NCBI RefSeq assembly: GCF_905220995.1
Contig: NZ_CAJNBJ010000007.1
Coordinates: forward strand, 1-64,000
Direction: 5' to 3'
DNA: 64,000 nucleotides
Origin: Nitrospira defluvii
Lineage (GTDB): Bacteria > Nitrospirota > Nitrospiria > Nitrospirales > Nitrospiraceae
A program made the translations under genes and the position numbers. Below the pieces are notes generated by a model. It was not told the DNA's origin. It saw nothing but the letters and a program-made list of their open reading frames with translations, and made no database searches. Positions 54,729 through 63,187 of this stretch are shown in pieces; the stretch's first letter is position 1, and each line of letters opens with the position of its first letter.

Positions 54729-56114
54729 ATGATTGACTCATCGGCAGATGCACTCGTGTTGTTCGGCGCCACGGGAGATTTGGCCTTCAAGAAGATCTTT
54801 CCCGCCTTGCAGGCCATGATCAAGAGGGGGCATCTGACGGTGCCCGTCATTGGGGTAGCCAAAGCGAATAGGAATGAGGCTGAACTGCGAGATCGCATCC
54901 GCGAGAGCCTGACACGATTTGGTGGAGGCATCGATGAAGCGGCCTTTGCCAGACTCGCGGAGCGCATACGATTTGTGGATGGCGACTACCGGGCAGATGA
55001 GATTTTTACCCGTCTCCGCCGGGAACTCGGCCGTGCTCAACGGCCGCTCTATTACCTGGCCATCCCGCCCAGTATGTTCCGGACAGTGGTTGAGGGGCTC
55101 GGTAAATCGGGCTGTGCACGTGGCGCACGAGTGGTGGTCGAAAAACCATTTGGGCGGGATCTGGCCTCAGCCCAGGCACTGAACCGTACGCTGCACAGCG
55201 TGTTCGACGAGTCGGCGATCTTTCGCATCGATCATTACCTAGGGAAGGAATCTATCCAAAATCTGCTGTACTTTCGTTTCGCCAATTCCTTCCTCGAGCC
55301 GATTTGGAACCGCGGGTACGTGGAAAGTGTGCAGATCACGATGGCGGAGCAGTTTGGCGTGTCCGGTCGAGGCAGTTTTTACGAGGAAACTGGGGCGCTT
55401 CGCGATGTGGTCCAAAACCATCTGCTTCAATTGGTGGCCAATTTAGCGATGGAGCCTCCCATCAGCGGAACCGGTGAGGCTTTGCGCGATGAGCGGATCA
55501 AGATCTTCAAGCGCATGCGGCCGCTGACCGAACACACCTTGGTTCGCGGCCAGTTTCGCGGGTATCGCACCGAAGACGGAGTGGCATCCAACTCGCAAGT
55601 GGAAACATTCGCGTCACTGCAGATCGAGCTCGATTCCTGGAGATGGGCCGGAGTTCCGTTCTTTATCCGTGCCGGAAAGCATCTCCCGGTCACAGCCACG
55701 GAAGTCTTTGTCACTTTGAAACGTCCGCCTCAAGACGTGTTTGGCGAGGCAGTCGGGGAGCCACGCAATTATGTTCGATTCCGGCTTGGCCCCGATCGGG
55801 TGGCGGTTGCGATTGGGGCACGCGCCAAAGTCCCGGGTGAAAAAATGATCGGACGTGAAACGGAACTCTTCGTGAGCCATCAGCGAGGAGATGAGATGGA
55901 AGCCTATGAACGACTGATCGGCGACGCCATGATCGGTGATGCCTCGCTCTTTGCTCGGCAAGACGGGGTTGAAGCTGCTTGGCGTGTGGTGGACCAGATC
56001 CTCACCACACCGACACCGGTCTATGAATATGAACCAGGCACGTGGGGACCAAGTGAGTCCAATACGTTGATTGCTCCGTTCGGCGGGTGGCAGAGTCCGA
56101 AGGAGCATGAGTAG
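54729..56114 (+). CDS. zwf: Glucose-6-phosphate 1-dehydrogenase
   Basis: The 461-aa enzyme has NADP site [30 protein letters not shown] and the substrate motif [20 protein letters not shown] with the catalytic Asp-His. The C-terminal domain contains [20 protein letters not shown]. It oxidises glucose-6-phosphate to 6-phosphogluconolactone and makes NADPH. AGGAGG precedes the ATG. Length is slightly under the usual ~490 aa but all catalytic blocks are present. The lactonase gene is not in the window; gnd follows 13 nt downstream. Confidence 0.95.
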   Translation: MIDSSADALVLFGATGDLAFKKIFPALQAMIKRGHLTVPVIGVAKANRNEAELRDRIRESLTRFGGGIDEAAFARLAERIRFVDGDYRADEIFTRLRRELGRAQRPLYYLAIPPSMFRTVVEGLGKSGCARGARVVVEKPFGRDLASAQALNRTLHSVFDESAIFRIDHYLGKESIQNLLYFRFANSFLEPIWNRGYVESVQITMAEQFGVSGRGSFYEETGALRDVVQNHLLQLVANLAMEPPISGTGEALRDERIKIFKRMRPLTEHTLVRGQFRGYRTEDGVASNSQVETFASLQIELDSWRWAGVPFFIRAGKHLPVTATEVFVTLKRPPQDVFGEAVGEPRNYVRFRLGPDRVAVAIGARAKVPGEKMIGRETELFVSHQRGDEMEAYERLIGDAMIGDASLFARQDGVEAAWRVVDQILTTPTPVYEYEPGTWGPSESNTLIAPFGGWQSPKEHE

Positions 56115-56127
56115 GGGAGGAGAACTC

Positions 56128-57108
56128 ATGCAAGTGGGGATGATCGGACTGGGGCGAATGGGGGCCAACATGGTGCGGCGGTTGATGCGCGGAGGGCACC
56201 AATGTGTCGTATTTGACAAGGACCCTGAACAGATACATCGACTGACCGCTGAAGGCGCCGTGGGGACTGGCTCCCTGGACGATCTGATCAGCCGATTGAC
56301 GCCACCGCGGGCTGTGTGGGTGATGGTGCCGGCAGGAGACGCGACCGAAGCCATTGTGGAGGCCATCGCGCAACGGCTGGAGGTGGATGACATCCTCATC
56401 GATGGAGGCAATTCGTACTTTAAAGATGATGTCCGGCGTGCCGAAGCGCTGAGGGCGCGAGGGCTCCACTATGTGGATGTTGGAACGAGCGGAGGAACGT
56501 GGGGGTTGGACCGAGGGTATTGCCTCATGATCGGAGGCCACAGGTCGGTGGTGATGCGTCTTGATCCAATCTTTAAAACCCTGGCGCCGGGTCGAGGGGA
56601 CGTTGAACGGACCAAGGGACGGGATCGCATGGATGGAACGGCAGAAGAGGGGTATCTATACTGCGGGCCTGCCGGAGCAGGGCACTTCGTCAAGATGATT
56701 CATAACGGCATCGAGTATGGCTTGATGCAAGCCTATGCCGAAGGGTTCGATATCTTTCGTCATGCCAACTCGAAGCGCCTTTCCGAGAATATGCGATATG
56801 ACCTGAACCTTGCGGACATTGCGGAAGCGTGGCGCAGGGGCAGTGTGGTGGGGTCCTGGCTGCTCGACTTGACCGCCGCCGCACTGACGGAAAATCCTGA
56901 CCTGTCCAATTTTACTGGTTCTGTTCAGGATTCTGGTGAAGGTCGCTGGACGGTAATGGCTGCAGTAGAGGAAGGAGTCCCCGCAGAAGTCCTCTCTGCA
57001 TCGCTCTATACTAGGTTCCGTTCGCGTCAAGACCATACCTTCGCCGAAAAGGTGCTCTCAGCGATGCGCTACCAATTCGGCGGGCATGTCGAGAAGGCCG
57101 ATCGATGA
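56128..57108 (+). CDS. gnd: 6-phosphogluconate dehydrogenase, decarboxylating (short YqeC-like form)
   Basis: The ATG at 56128 is preceded by GGGGAGGAG; the product is 326 aa. The nucleotide site is [19 protein letters not shown]; substrate and catalytic blocks are [28 protein letters not shown] and [20 protein letters not shown], with the catalytic Lys in HFVKMIHNG. This is the short class (~300-330 aa), often NAD-preferring, not the ~470-aa class of E. coli Gnd. It decarboxylates 6-phosphogluconate to ribulose-5-phosphate and completes the oxidative branch started by zwf. If it uses NAD+, the sthA product would matter more for redox balance. Confidence 0.93.
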   Translation: MQVGMIGLGRMGANMVRRLMRGGHQCVVFDKDPEQIHRLTAEGAVGTGSLDDLISRLTPPRAVWVMVPAGDATEAIVEAIAQRLEVDDILIDGGNSYFKDDVRRAEALRARGLHYVDVGTSGGTWGLDRGYCLMIGGHRSVVMRLDPIFKTLAPGRGDVERTKGRDRMDGTAEEGYLYCGPAGAGHFVKMIHNGIEYGLMQAYAEGFDIFRHANSKRLSENMRYDLNLADIAEAWRRGSVVGSWLLDLTAAALTENPDLSNFTGSVQDSGEGRWTVMAAVEEGVPAEVLSASLYTRFRSRQDHTFAEKVLSAMRYQFGGHVEKADR

Positions 57109-57732
57109 TTATGGTTCAGCGCTTCTTAAGTGTGAGGAGCTTCTCTGCGTAGGCGATCGCCGCGTATGTCACGGCGGCCAATCAACGCGTGTCATTCGTA
57201 CGTGGCTATCCAGTCATGGTTCCGGATCTTCCTCGTGTGTGGCGGTGTTCGCGTTGGTCGAGAAGATGATTTTTTTTTCTCAGTCTGCGATCGGGGGATG
57301 ATGCTGATCCCGTGCTTTGTGACATAGACCTTCTTGCCGATATGCTGGTTCATCGCGGGAAGCACGTTCTCCTGCATGACTGTCTGCAACGTGTCCGTGG
57401 TGGCGAGTTCGAAATACGCCGGGAAAATTCCATCTCGGTCCGCTCCCGGCCGTCATAGCAGACAAATCGATTCGGGACAACGCTGAGCCTGATGCCTTGA
57501 AAGCCTTCCAGATGCAACGGAACAAACATCCCACCAGCGATCACCGTATGCGCCACAGCACTGGCAATCACGGCCACGACCAGAAAAGAATATTGCTCCT
57601 GCGTTACAATGCCATGCGCGAGGCCATAGAGCCACGAGATCCTACTGAAAGTTAATTCGGTCGACATCATCAGGTGTGTAATACCATCGTTCGTTTCGAT
57701 CGACTCCAAGCACCCCCACAATTAGTACACAG
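57109..57732. pseudogene. Decayed region with cation/proton antiporter remnant
   Basis: On the minus strand about 57514-57670 encodes MSTELTFSRISWLYGLAHGI and then YSFLVVAVIASAVAHTVIAG, which matches the last membrane helices of CPA2-type (KefB-like) cation:proton antiporters. Everything before it is missing. A second minus-strand stretch at 57280-57420, in another frame, reads VMQENVLPAMNQHIGKKVYV and has no recognised family. There is no intact gene. An A/T tract at 57267-57277 has no associated hairpin. Confidence 0.55.
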
Positions 57733-58053
57733 CAGTCCGGACAGTTCCGTGGGATGAGCCGGCTCTCGAAGCATGGCAATGCGCGGCTCCGCTATGCCTT
57801 CTGGATGGCCGCGAATGGGGTGGTCCGGATGCGGCAGAATACGTTTCGCGAAAAATATGCGCGGTATATCAAGACGGATCCCGAGAACCCGGATCGGAAA
57901 CGCAAGGCCCTCTGCGCCGTCGCCGCCAAGGTGGCGCGCGTGGCACAGGGTCTGATTAAGACCGGAACCGATTATCGGCCGTATTTTGAGGCATTCCCTC
58001 CCAGTGGAGCACTTCGTTCGCCTGGGCCGTCGAGGCAGGTGCTGACCTCGTAG
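57733..58053 (+). pseudogene. IS110-family transposase C-terminal fragment
   Basis: The frame reads QSGQFRGMSRLSKHGNARLR, then YAFWMAANGVVRMRQNTFR and AKVARVAQGLIKTGTDYRPY: the conserved C-terminal (Transposase_20) end of IS110/IS1111 transposases, including the SG-x-FRG-x(3)-(I/L)SK-x-GN motif. The N-terminal RuvC-like DEDD domain is missing, so it is inactive. It lies next to the antiporter remnant and the IS3 left half. Confidence 0.85.
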
Positions 58054-58256
58054 ATAATGCTCGGAGCTTCCACTGGGGCTGCCTGCTGTGTGGGGTACGA
58101 TCAAGGCCTGAACGAGGACCTTGTATCACTATGGCGAGCCGCGCCTCACAACACGTGGAAGACCATGGGGAGTGTGTGCCGATTCGTGCAGCGTGGCCGT
58201 TCCGATGGCACAGAGGAGATCTGTCTGCCTGGCGTGGTTGACGTCCGCCTATAGTA

Positions 58257-59142
58257 CGTTATCCAGGATCAAGGTCTCTGGCAATGAGCGAGTCAGAAAC
58301 ACCCGATCGAGCATCCGACACACCCGTGCCCCGCCGATCGACACATCCACTTCAATCACCGGGACTTCTTTCGAGTAGAGATCCGTCATCGTCGAACACT
58401 TAAATCGTCGGCCCGTGACGAGCCGATCATAGACAAAGTCCATGGCATAACAGCGGCCAGGTTGCGTGGGGCTCGGCAAGGCGACCCGTGGCACCGCCGC
58501 CGCCTTTTTCCGTCGTCGCCGCCGTAACGACAGCCCTTCGTCACGATAATACAGTCGTCCCACTTTCTTGCGATTCACCCGCCAGCCTTCCCGGCGTAGC
58601 CGCACAGAAATCCGGGGGCACCCATAGCGCCGCTTGCTCTCGGCGATTTCTCGGATGCGCGTCCGCAGGGTCGCATCGTCCTGACGCCGATTACCATACC
58701 GGAGCGTGTTCCGATCGAGCGTGAGGAACCGGCACACTCGTCGCTGACTGAGCCCAAAGCGTTCGGCCATCCACTGGGCCGCGGTTCGTTTCGCCCTGGG
58801 CGCTACCAGTTTTTTGCGGTGATCGCCTTCAGTGCTTGGATGTCGAGGGCTTGCTCCGCCACCATCTGCTTCAACCGCCGGTTTTCGTCTTCAAGCTGGC
58901 GAAGCTTCTTCACATCACTCACTTCGAGCCCGGCATATTTCGTCCGCCACGTATAAAAGGTGGCATCCGAGATGCCGTGCTTGCGGCAGAGCTCTTGAAC
59001 CCCGATGCCCGCCTGGGCATCCTTGAGCACGGTGATGATCTGTTCCTCCTTGTGCCGTTTGAGTCATGGGCCCCTCCTGTGGGCCCCATCTCAGCACAGG
59101 TGAACTCCCACCCTAATGGTCTAGTTTTCGGGGGGAAGGTCA
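58257..59142 (-). mobile_element. Left half of an IS3-family (IS407-like) element: orfA and 5' part of orfB
   Basis: On the minus strand orfA covers at least 58803-59030: helix-turn-helix ELCRKHGISDATFYTWRTKY and a leucine-zipper-like coil. orfB (visible from 58770) has YGCPRISVRLRREGW and the first catalytic Asp in YAMDFVYDRLV. It breaks off at the second Asp (LILDN), giving a stop at 58249. A slippery heptamer A-AAA-AAC at 58809-58815 near the end of orfA would give the normal -1 frameshift into orfB (KKLVAPRAKRTAAQWMAERF). The terminal repeat is at 59118-59142. The natural orfA start appears altered (CTC where ATG is expected). Confidence 0.88.
58803..59030 (-). CDS. IS3 OrfA (HTH transposase subunit), start unclear
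   Basis: This 75-aa frame (GTG at 59030) is the DNA-binding OrfA of the IS3 left half: VQELCRKHGISDATFYTWRT as helix-turn-helix, then LRQLEDENRRLKQMVAEQAL as a dimerising coil, ending ALKAITAKNW. Upstream sequence in frame gives LKRHKEEQII, where this family usually starts MKRHKEEQII; the expected ATG is CTC and a stop precedes it. An ATG 6 nt earlier is out of frame, as if a few bases were inserted. Expression is doubtful, and the element has lost its right half anyway. Confidence 0.75.
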   Translation of the reverse strand: MLKDAQAGIGVQELCRKHGISDATFYTWRTKYAGLEVSDVKKLRQLEDENRRLKQMVAEQALDIQALKAITAKNW

Positions 59143-59149
59143 CGATGCA

Positions 59150-59600
59150 GTGAGAACGGGAGCACACTGTGCGGGGCCAATCCACTACCACAGGGTGTTT
59201 CCTGTGAAATACCGGAAAGTGCTGCTGGACGACACGGTGACGACTATCATCCAGGAGACAGCGGCAGAGATTACAACACGGTTTCCGATCGAGATGGAAG
59301 CGATGGGGACGGACAAGAATCACCTCCATCTGCTCTGCGCGCGCATCCAAAGTGGCTCCTGGTCGGATGGTGCTGTTCAGCGCTTACGACACGGGAGATC
59401 TTTCGCCTATAGCCCGCAGTGAAGCGGGGTCTGTGGGGCGGGGAGTTTTGTACCGATGGGTACTATGTGGCCACTCTAGGGGCGCGGGCCAGCTGGCAGA
59501 TCGTCGAACGGTAGGTGCAGCGGCAAGGACAACAGCGGGAAGATCTCCGGCAGGTCCGAATGGTTGAGTTCGGTGATACCCCGCAGCTTGCTGCGGGGAG
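59150..59600 (+). pseudogene. IS200/IS605-family TnpA remnant with right-end hairpin
   Basis: The plus strand encodes pieces of a Y1 (HUH) transposase: AGPIHYHRVFPVKYRKVLLD, then MGTDKNHLHLLCA with the His-rich metal site. In another frame VKRGLWGGEFCTDGYYVATL and GARASWQIVER precede an in-frame stop. At least one frameshift and one stop make it inactive. A hairpin at 59579-59598 (CCCCGCAGC/GCTGCGGGG) at the 3' end is the typical IS200/IS605 right-end structure. Confidence 0.8.
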
Positions 59601-59764
59601 CTTCATTGATGGCAGTGCGTAAGCCATGGTTGCTCTTCGTCTTCTGCTGCCATTTTCAGGCGATACTCCCGGGGTCGAACTCCAGCCGACTTGGCCCGCG
59701 TTTTATTTCTCACCGCCCTTGCGGTGATCCTGTAAGAGCCTCCTTGCCGTGCCGACTGACGTTC

Positions 59765-60253
59765 ATGCGCTGGATAGTGGGTCTCCTCATGGTTCTGCTC
59801 AGTGGTTGCCAGGGGGTATCACTGTTTGAACGCCCAGGGGAAAACGAACCCCCGTCCAACATGTCATTGTGGGAACGGTATCAGCACTGTCGTACAACGA
59901 CCGATCCTCTGGAGTTGTTTCGGATGATCGAGTACTTCGAAGGGGTGAAACTCTCAGGCGCCGAACCACCTTCGTGGATGAAGGGCTGGGGAGATCATGT
60001 CACGAAGCAACCTGTTCGCATCTCGATCGATCCCCAAGCACTGGGCGTGGCCTGCACGCTCAGAGCTGCCGAGGTGATGGTAGCGGCAGAGCGACTGACG
60101 GAGGCGCGAACGTTGTACGAGCGGGTGCTCACTCGATACTCCGGTCCTGCTTGGACCTACTACGCCGGTCTGGCCAAAAAGGCGCTCCTGCGCCTCTCGG
60201 ATTCTTCTCCCGCTACCGTCGCATTCATCCCTGATCGGTTCGCGCCTCACTAA
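59765..60253 (+). CDS. Lipoprotein, paralogue of the one at 46944
   Basis: The ATG at 59765 gives a 162-aa protein with a lipoprotein signal (MRWIVGLLMVLLSGC, lipobox LLSGC). The mature part contains LWERYQHCRTTTDP, RISIDPQALGVACTLRAAEV and AERLTEARTLYERVLTRYSG, a TPR-like helical end. It shares the W-x-x-Y-x-HCR motif, the h-DPx-A segment and the conserved Cys with the lipoprotein at 46944. Function is unknown; the helical repeat suggests a scaffold role in the envelope. The ribosome site is weak. Confidence 0.8.
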   Translation: MRWIVGLLMVLLSGCQGVSLFERPGENEPPSNMSLWERYQHCRTTTDPLELFRMIEYFEGVKLSGAEPPSWMKGWGDHVTKQPVRISIDPQALGVACTLRAAEVMVAAERLTEARTLYERVLTRYSGPAWTYYAGLAKKALLRLSDSSPATVAFIPDRFAPH

Positions 60254-60316
60254 ACCTACTCCTGTGTAAGAAGTGGACAGGTCGTGCGACCTACCGTCAA
60301 GCATGTGAGGGGACTA

Positions 60317-60490
60317 ATGAAGACGTGGTTCTACTGGAGAATCCAACACATAGGCCAGGCCCTGCGCGTGATGTGTTTCCGCTCGGCCTGCTGGTGGCTC
60401 AGCCGGCAAGTGGAGTGTCTTCAGTGGCGGCTGCATCTGGAATCTGCGATGGCATCGAGAGGGAACTTCAGCCCATTGTCTTACCGGTGA
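60317..60490 (+). CDS. 57-aa hypothetical protein
   Basis: The frame starts at ATG 60317 after GAGGGG. It encodes a basic, Trp/Cys-containing peptide (MKTWFYWRIQHIGQALRVMC, then WWLSRQVECLQWRLHLESAM). It may be an amphipathic helix; no motif is recognised. It lies between the lipoprotein gene and two CxxC proteins in the same direction. It could be real and cotranscribed, or a chance frame. Confidence 0.4.
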   Translation: MKTWFYWRIQHIGQALRVMCFRSACWWLSRQVECLQWRLHLESAMASRGNFSPLSYR

Positions 60491-60505
60491 GGCAAGGAGA
60501 GAGTA

Positions 60506-60715
60506 ATGCCGTGCACACGTTGTGAAGGAACATTCGTGCCGGATCATTTCTACGACCGGATCGATGAACAGGGACGTTTTCGTCTAGGGATCTGGCGTTG
60601 GGTGTCGCGATGCGGCATGTGCGGAAACGTTCTCGATACCGCCGATGCGACCGTCAACCGCAGATCCGATGCTCTAACGGATCACATTTCAACCGGGGGC
60701 TTTCAGATGTTCTAG
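60506..60715 (+). CDS. 69-aa two-CxxC small protein
   Basis: The ATG at 60506 has AAGGAGAG upstream. The product reads MPCTRCEGTFVPDHFYDRID and later WVSRCGMCGNVLDTA: CxxC pairs 33 residues apart, a plausible zinc ribbon with an acidic loop. This architecture is common among small proteins of unknown function. It is followed after 31 nt by another two-CxxC gene, so the two may be cotranscribed. Confidence 0.7.
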   Translation: MPCTRCEGTFVPDHFYDRIDEQGRFRLGIWRWVSRCGMCGNVLDTADATVNRRSDALTDHISTGGFQMF

Positions 60716-60746
60716 GTGTTGGATGCCGATTCCCGAGGAGAACGTC

Positions 60747-60989
60747 ATGGTCTGTGTAACCTGCCAGTGCGCGATGCTCAGCACGAGCAGCCAAGTGTTT
60801 GAGGAAGAGAAGGGCGCCATGACGATCACGCGATGGCGCTGTCGATCCTGTCATGAAACGGCGGAGGAGATTTGGTCGAGCGCCGGGTATCGGGGGACGG
60901 GCCGGACAGGCGTTCGATATCCTGCCACACGTCTGCAGCGGTGCAGAGCGCCGGTTGCGGCGCGTCTGGCAGCGACGAGAGGAGCATAG
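60747..60989 (+). CDS. 80-aa two-CxxC small protein
   Basis: The ATG at 60747 follows GAGGAGAACGTC; an in-frame ATG at 60723 is less well placed. The product begins MVCVTCQCAMLSTSSQVFEE and continues ITRWRCRSCHETAEEIW, two CxxC pairs forming a probable zinc ribbon. The C-terminal 35 residues are Arg/Ala-rich and may be unstructured. It ends 4 nt before the aquaporin-family start, so the genes are probably coupled. Function unknown. Confidence 0.65.
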   Translation: MVCVTCQCAMLSTSSQVFEEEKGAMTITRWRCRSCHETAEEIWSSAGYRGTGRTGVRYPATRLQRCRAPVAARLAATRGA

Positions 60990-60993
60990 GTCT

Positions 60994-61785
60994 ATGCAGG
61001 CGGTCCCGAACGTCGTGCGCGAGCATTGGCCTGAGTATCTCATGGAAGCGGCCGGGCTTGGTCTGTTCATGATCTCGGCGGCGGTTGTCACGACGCTGCT
61101 CGAATATCCGCACTCGCCGCTGCACGGCCTGTTCGCTGATCAGGCGACCCGGCGTCTGATGATCGGGTTGGCCATGGGAGTGACTGCGATCGGATTGATC
61201 TACTCTCCTTGGGGCAAGCGATCCGGCGCGCACTTGAATCCTGCCGTCACACTCACGTTTTATCGGCTCGGAAAGATCGGAGGAATCGACGCGTGCAGTT
61301 ATGTGATGGCTCAGTTCTCCGGCGGCGTGCTCGGACTCTGGCTGGTGTCCAGGGCGATTGGAAAGGCCGTTGAGCATCCAGCCGTCAATTATGTCGTCAC
61401 CACACCGGGCCCGGCCGGGTTCGGCACGGCGTTTGTGGCGGAAGCGCTCATCTCATTTGGGCTCATGCTTGTCCTGTTGATGGTGTCGAATACGAAGTCG
61501 CTCAATGCCTGGACCGGTTGCGTTGCCGGCGCGCTCGTGGCCGCCTACATCGCGATTGAAGCGCCTCTTTCCGGCATGAGCATGAACCCCGCACGCTCCT
61601 TCGCTTCGGCCCTGCCGGCTCATCTCTGGACCGCTTTTTGGATCTACCTCACCGCCCCTCTCATCGGCATGCTTCTCGCCGCGGAAGTCTATGTGCGTGT
61701 GCACGGCGCGCATCGGGTCCTCTGCGCGAAACTGCATCATCGCAACAACACGCGTTGCATCTTCCGTTGCGGCTATAGAGCCTGA
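60994..61785 (+). CDS. Aquaporin / glycerol-facilitator family channel
   Basis: The ATG at 60994 has GAGGAG upstream and gives 263 aa. Six hydrophobic segments and both pore loops are present: HLNPAVTLTF (first NPA) and GMSMNPARSFASAL (second NPA, followed by Arg). The channel passes water or small neutral solutes across the inner membrane. The spacing of the two NPA boxes is normal. The C-terminal ~30 residues (HRVLCAKLHHRNNTRCIFRC) are an unusual Cys/His-rich tail that could be cytoplasmic. Solute specificity cannot be told by eye. Confidence 0.9.
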   Translation: MQAVPNVVREHWPEYLMEAAGLGLFMISAAVVTTLLEYPHSPLHGLFADQATRRLMIGLAMGVTAIGLIYSPWGKRSGAHLNPAVTLTFYRLGKIGGIDACSYVMAQFSGGVLGLWLVSRAIGKAVEHPAVNYVVTTPGPAGFGTAFVAEALISFGLMLVLLMVSNTKSLNAWTGCVAGALVAAYIAIEAPLSGMSMNPARSFASALPAHLWTAFWIYLTAPLIGMLLAAEVYVRVHGAHRVLCAKLHHRNNTRCIFRCGYRA

Positions 61786-62028
61786 CCTCCGGTATCGCAT
61801 CGTTCGGATCTCCTTTCCCGTTACACGTCTCCCGTGGTTCTCGGGAGCGTTCAGTACTCAGTTCTTAATCCTCAAAATTCATCGTTGAACATTTTCATCG
61901 AGAGTCGCTTTGCGTATCGCCTGTAAGGTCTCACTCCGTCGCTCGACAGACGTGCAGATGCGGGAGGTCGGATGGCTGAAGAGCCTAGGACCCGCAGGTC
62001 ACTCATACTATTCACAGAAGGAGGCGTT

Positions 62029-62523
62029 ATGCGTGCGACGAACGTATTCAAAATGGGGTTCTTGTCCATGATCGCTGCGGCAGGGCTGTTCGTGGCGTCG
62101 AACGGATTGGCGGCCGATGCGCACACCACAGTGAAGTTCGAAGGTGTGAAGGCCAACAGCGGCATGGCGACACATGGCCGATCGGGAAACAACGACACCT
62201 TAACCTGGTCCGACGAGTTCAAGATTCCGGATACCCCGGCGCCGCACTGGCAGGTGGTGGACTCGAAGGGCAACGTCTATCTGCTCAATCGACTGAAGAT
62301 CAAGGGTGGCCTGCTCGGCGGAGAAAAAGAAAACCGTACGATCACGATTCCGGCCTATATCCACGATGTGGCCAAGGTGCAGATCTACTGCGCCTGGGCC
62401 GAAGCTCTGTTAGGCGAAGCGTCTTTCCCCAGGCCGATCATGACGGCCGCGGGTGAGTCCCGCGCCAACGGAATGCACGCGGACGGCGGGATGAAGCATG
62501 ACGGTATGGCGATGGGGCGTTAG
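62029..62523 (+). CDS. Periplasmic protein, possibly DM13-like
   Basis: The ATG at 62029 is preceded by AGAAGGAGG. The 164-aa product has a signal peptide (to about GLAADA). The mature domain contains PHWQVVDSKGNVYLLNRLKI, ENRTITIPAYIHDVAKVQIY and CAWAEALLGEASF, with a His/Met/Gly-rich C-terminus (HADGGMKHDGMAMGR) that could bind metal. The core resembles DM13-type electron-transfer domains, which often keep one Cys; this is a weak assignment. It lies upstream of two GlcG/HbpS-like genes in the same direction. Confidence 0.8.
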   Translation: MRATNVFKMGFLSMIAAAGLFVASNGLAADAHTTVKFEGVKANSGMATHGRSGNNDTLTWSDEFKIPDTPAPHWQVVDSKGNVYLLNRLKIKGGLLGGEKENRTITIPAYIHDVAKVQIYCAWAEALLGEASFPRPIMTAAGESRANGMHADGGMKHDGMAMGR

Positions 62524-62549
62524 CGGATAGCCATCAGCTGTCGGCGATC

Positions 62550-62600
62550 AGCGCTCAGCTTCCTTGGAAGAGTGAGGCTGGCCGCTGACGGCTGAGCGCT
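62550..62600. repeat. Intergenic inverted repeat with GCTGA-type units
   Basis: AGCGCTCAGC at 62550-62559 and GCTGAGCGCT at 62591-62600 are perfect 10-bp arms. Between and around them lie several CGCTGA/TCAGC units. Related CGCTCA/GGCTGA units occur again at 63109-63165, between the next two genes. This looks like a dispersed intergenic repeat family. Confidence 0.55.
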
Positions 62601-62628
62601 TTCTGCTCAGACGGAGGAGGGCGACATC

Positions 62629-63108
62629 ATGATCCGCTCGATGGTCTTCGCCATCGCCATTCTGGGTGCGATGGCCAGCACCTCGCAGGCCCAGCTGATC
62701 GAGAAGAAGGCGTTGACGCTGGAGGGCGCCAAACAGATTGTCGCCGCGGCGGAAGCCAAGGCAAAGGTGGAGGGGGCCAGGGTCGTGATTGCCGTGGTGG
62801 ATGAAGGCGGGAACCTCCTCCTGCTTCAGCGGCTTGATGACACCCAAGTGGCCAGCGTAAACGTCGGCATCGATAAGGCGAGAACCGCCGCGATCTTCCG
62901 GCGACCGAGCAAAGTGTTTGAGGAGCAGGTCCGGAACGGGCGCGTGGCCGCGCTGGCGTTGCACGGAGCCGTGCCGTTACAGGGTGGTGTGCCGATCGTC
63001 GTCGAAGGAAAGGTGATCGGCGCCATCGGGGTGAGCGGAGAGACGCCGGGCCAGGATGAAGACATCGCCATGGCCGGTGCGTCGGTCGCCGTGTCGTTTA
63101 CGAAGTAG
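62629..63108 (+). CDS. GlcG/HbpS-family periplasmic protein
   Basis: The 159-aa protein starts at ATG 62629 after GGAGGAGGG and has a signal peptide (to about TSQAQ). The rest is a single GlcG/HbpS (DUF336) domain: LTLEGAKQIVAAAEAKA, VVIAVVDEGGNLLLLQRLDD, KARTAAIFRRPSKVFEE and PLQGGVPIVVEGKVIGAIGV. Family members are octameric and some bind haem or help degrade it. Placement beside iron-related genes fits, but the ligand is not known. It is paralogous to the N-terminal half of the next gene. Confidence 0.9.
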   Translation: MIRSMVFAIAILGAMASTSQAQLIEKKALTLEGAKQIVAAAEAKAKVEGARVVIAVVDEGGNLLLLQRLDDTQVASVNVGIDKARTAAIFRRPSKVFEEQVRNGRVAALALHGAVPLQGGVPIVVEGKVIGAIGVSGETPGQDEDIAMAGASVAVSFTK

Positions 63109-63187
63109 GAACTGTCGGCTTTCGGCGATCCGCTCAGAAATACCCATCGGCGGCTGACCGCTCATTCTCAAGAAGAGGAGAACGATC
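63109..63187. repeat. Second copy of the GCTGA-type intergenic repeat
   Basis: This spacer contains ACTGTCGGC, CGGCGATCCGCTCAGAAA and CGGCGGCTGACCGCTCA, resembling the repeat at 62550 in unit sequence and orientation but without a perfect long stem. It separates the two GlcG-like genes; the ribosome site AAGAGGAG lies at its end. Confidence 0.4.
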
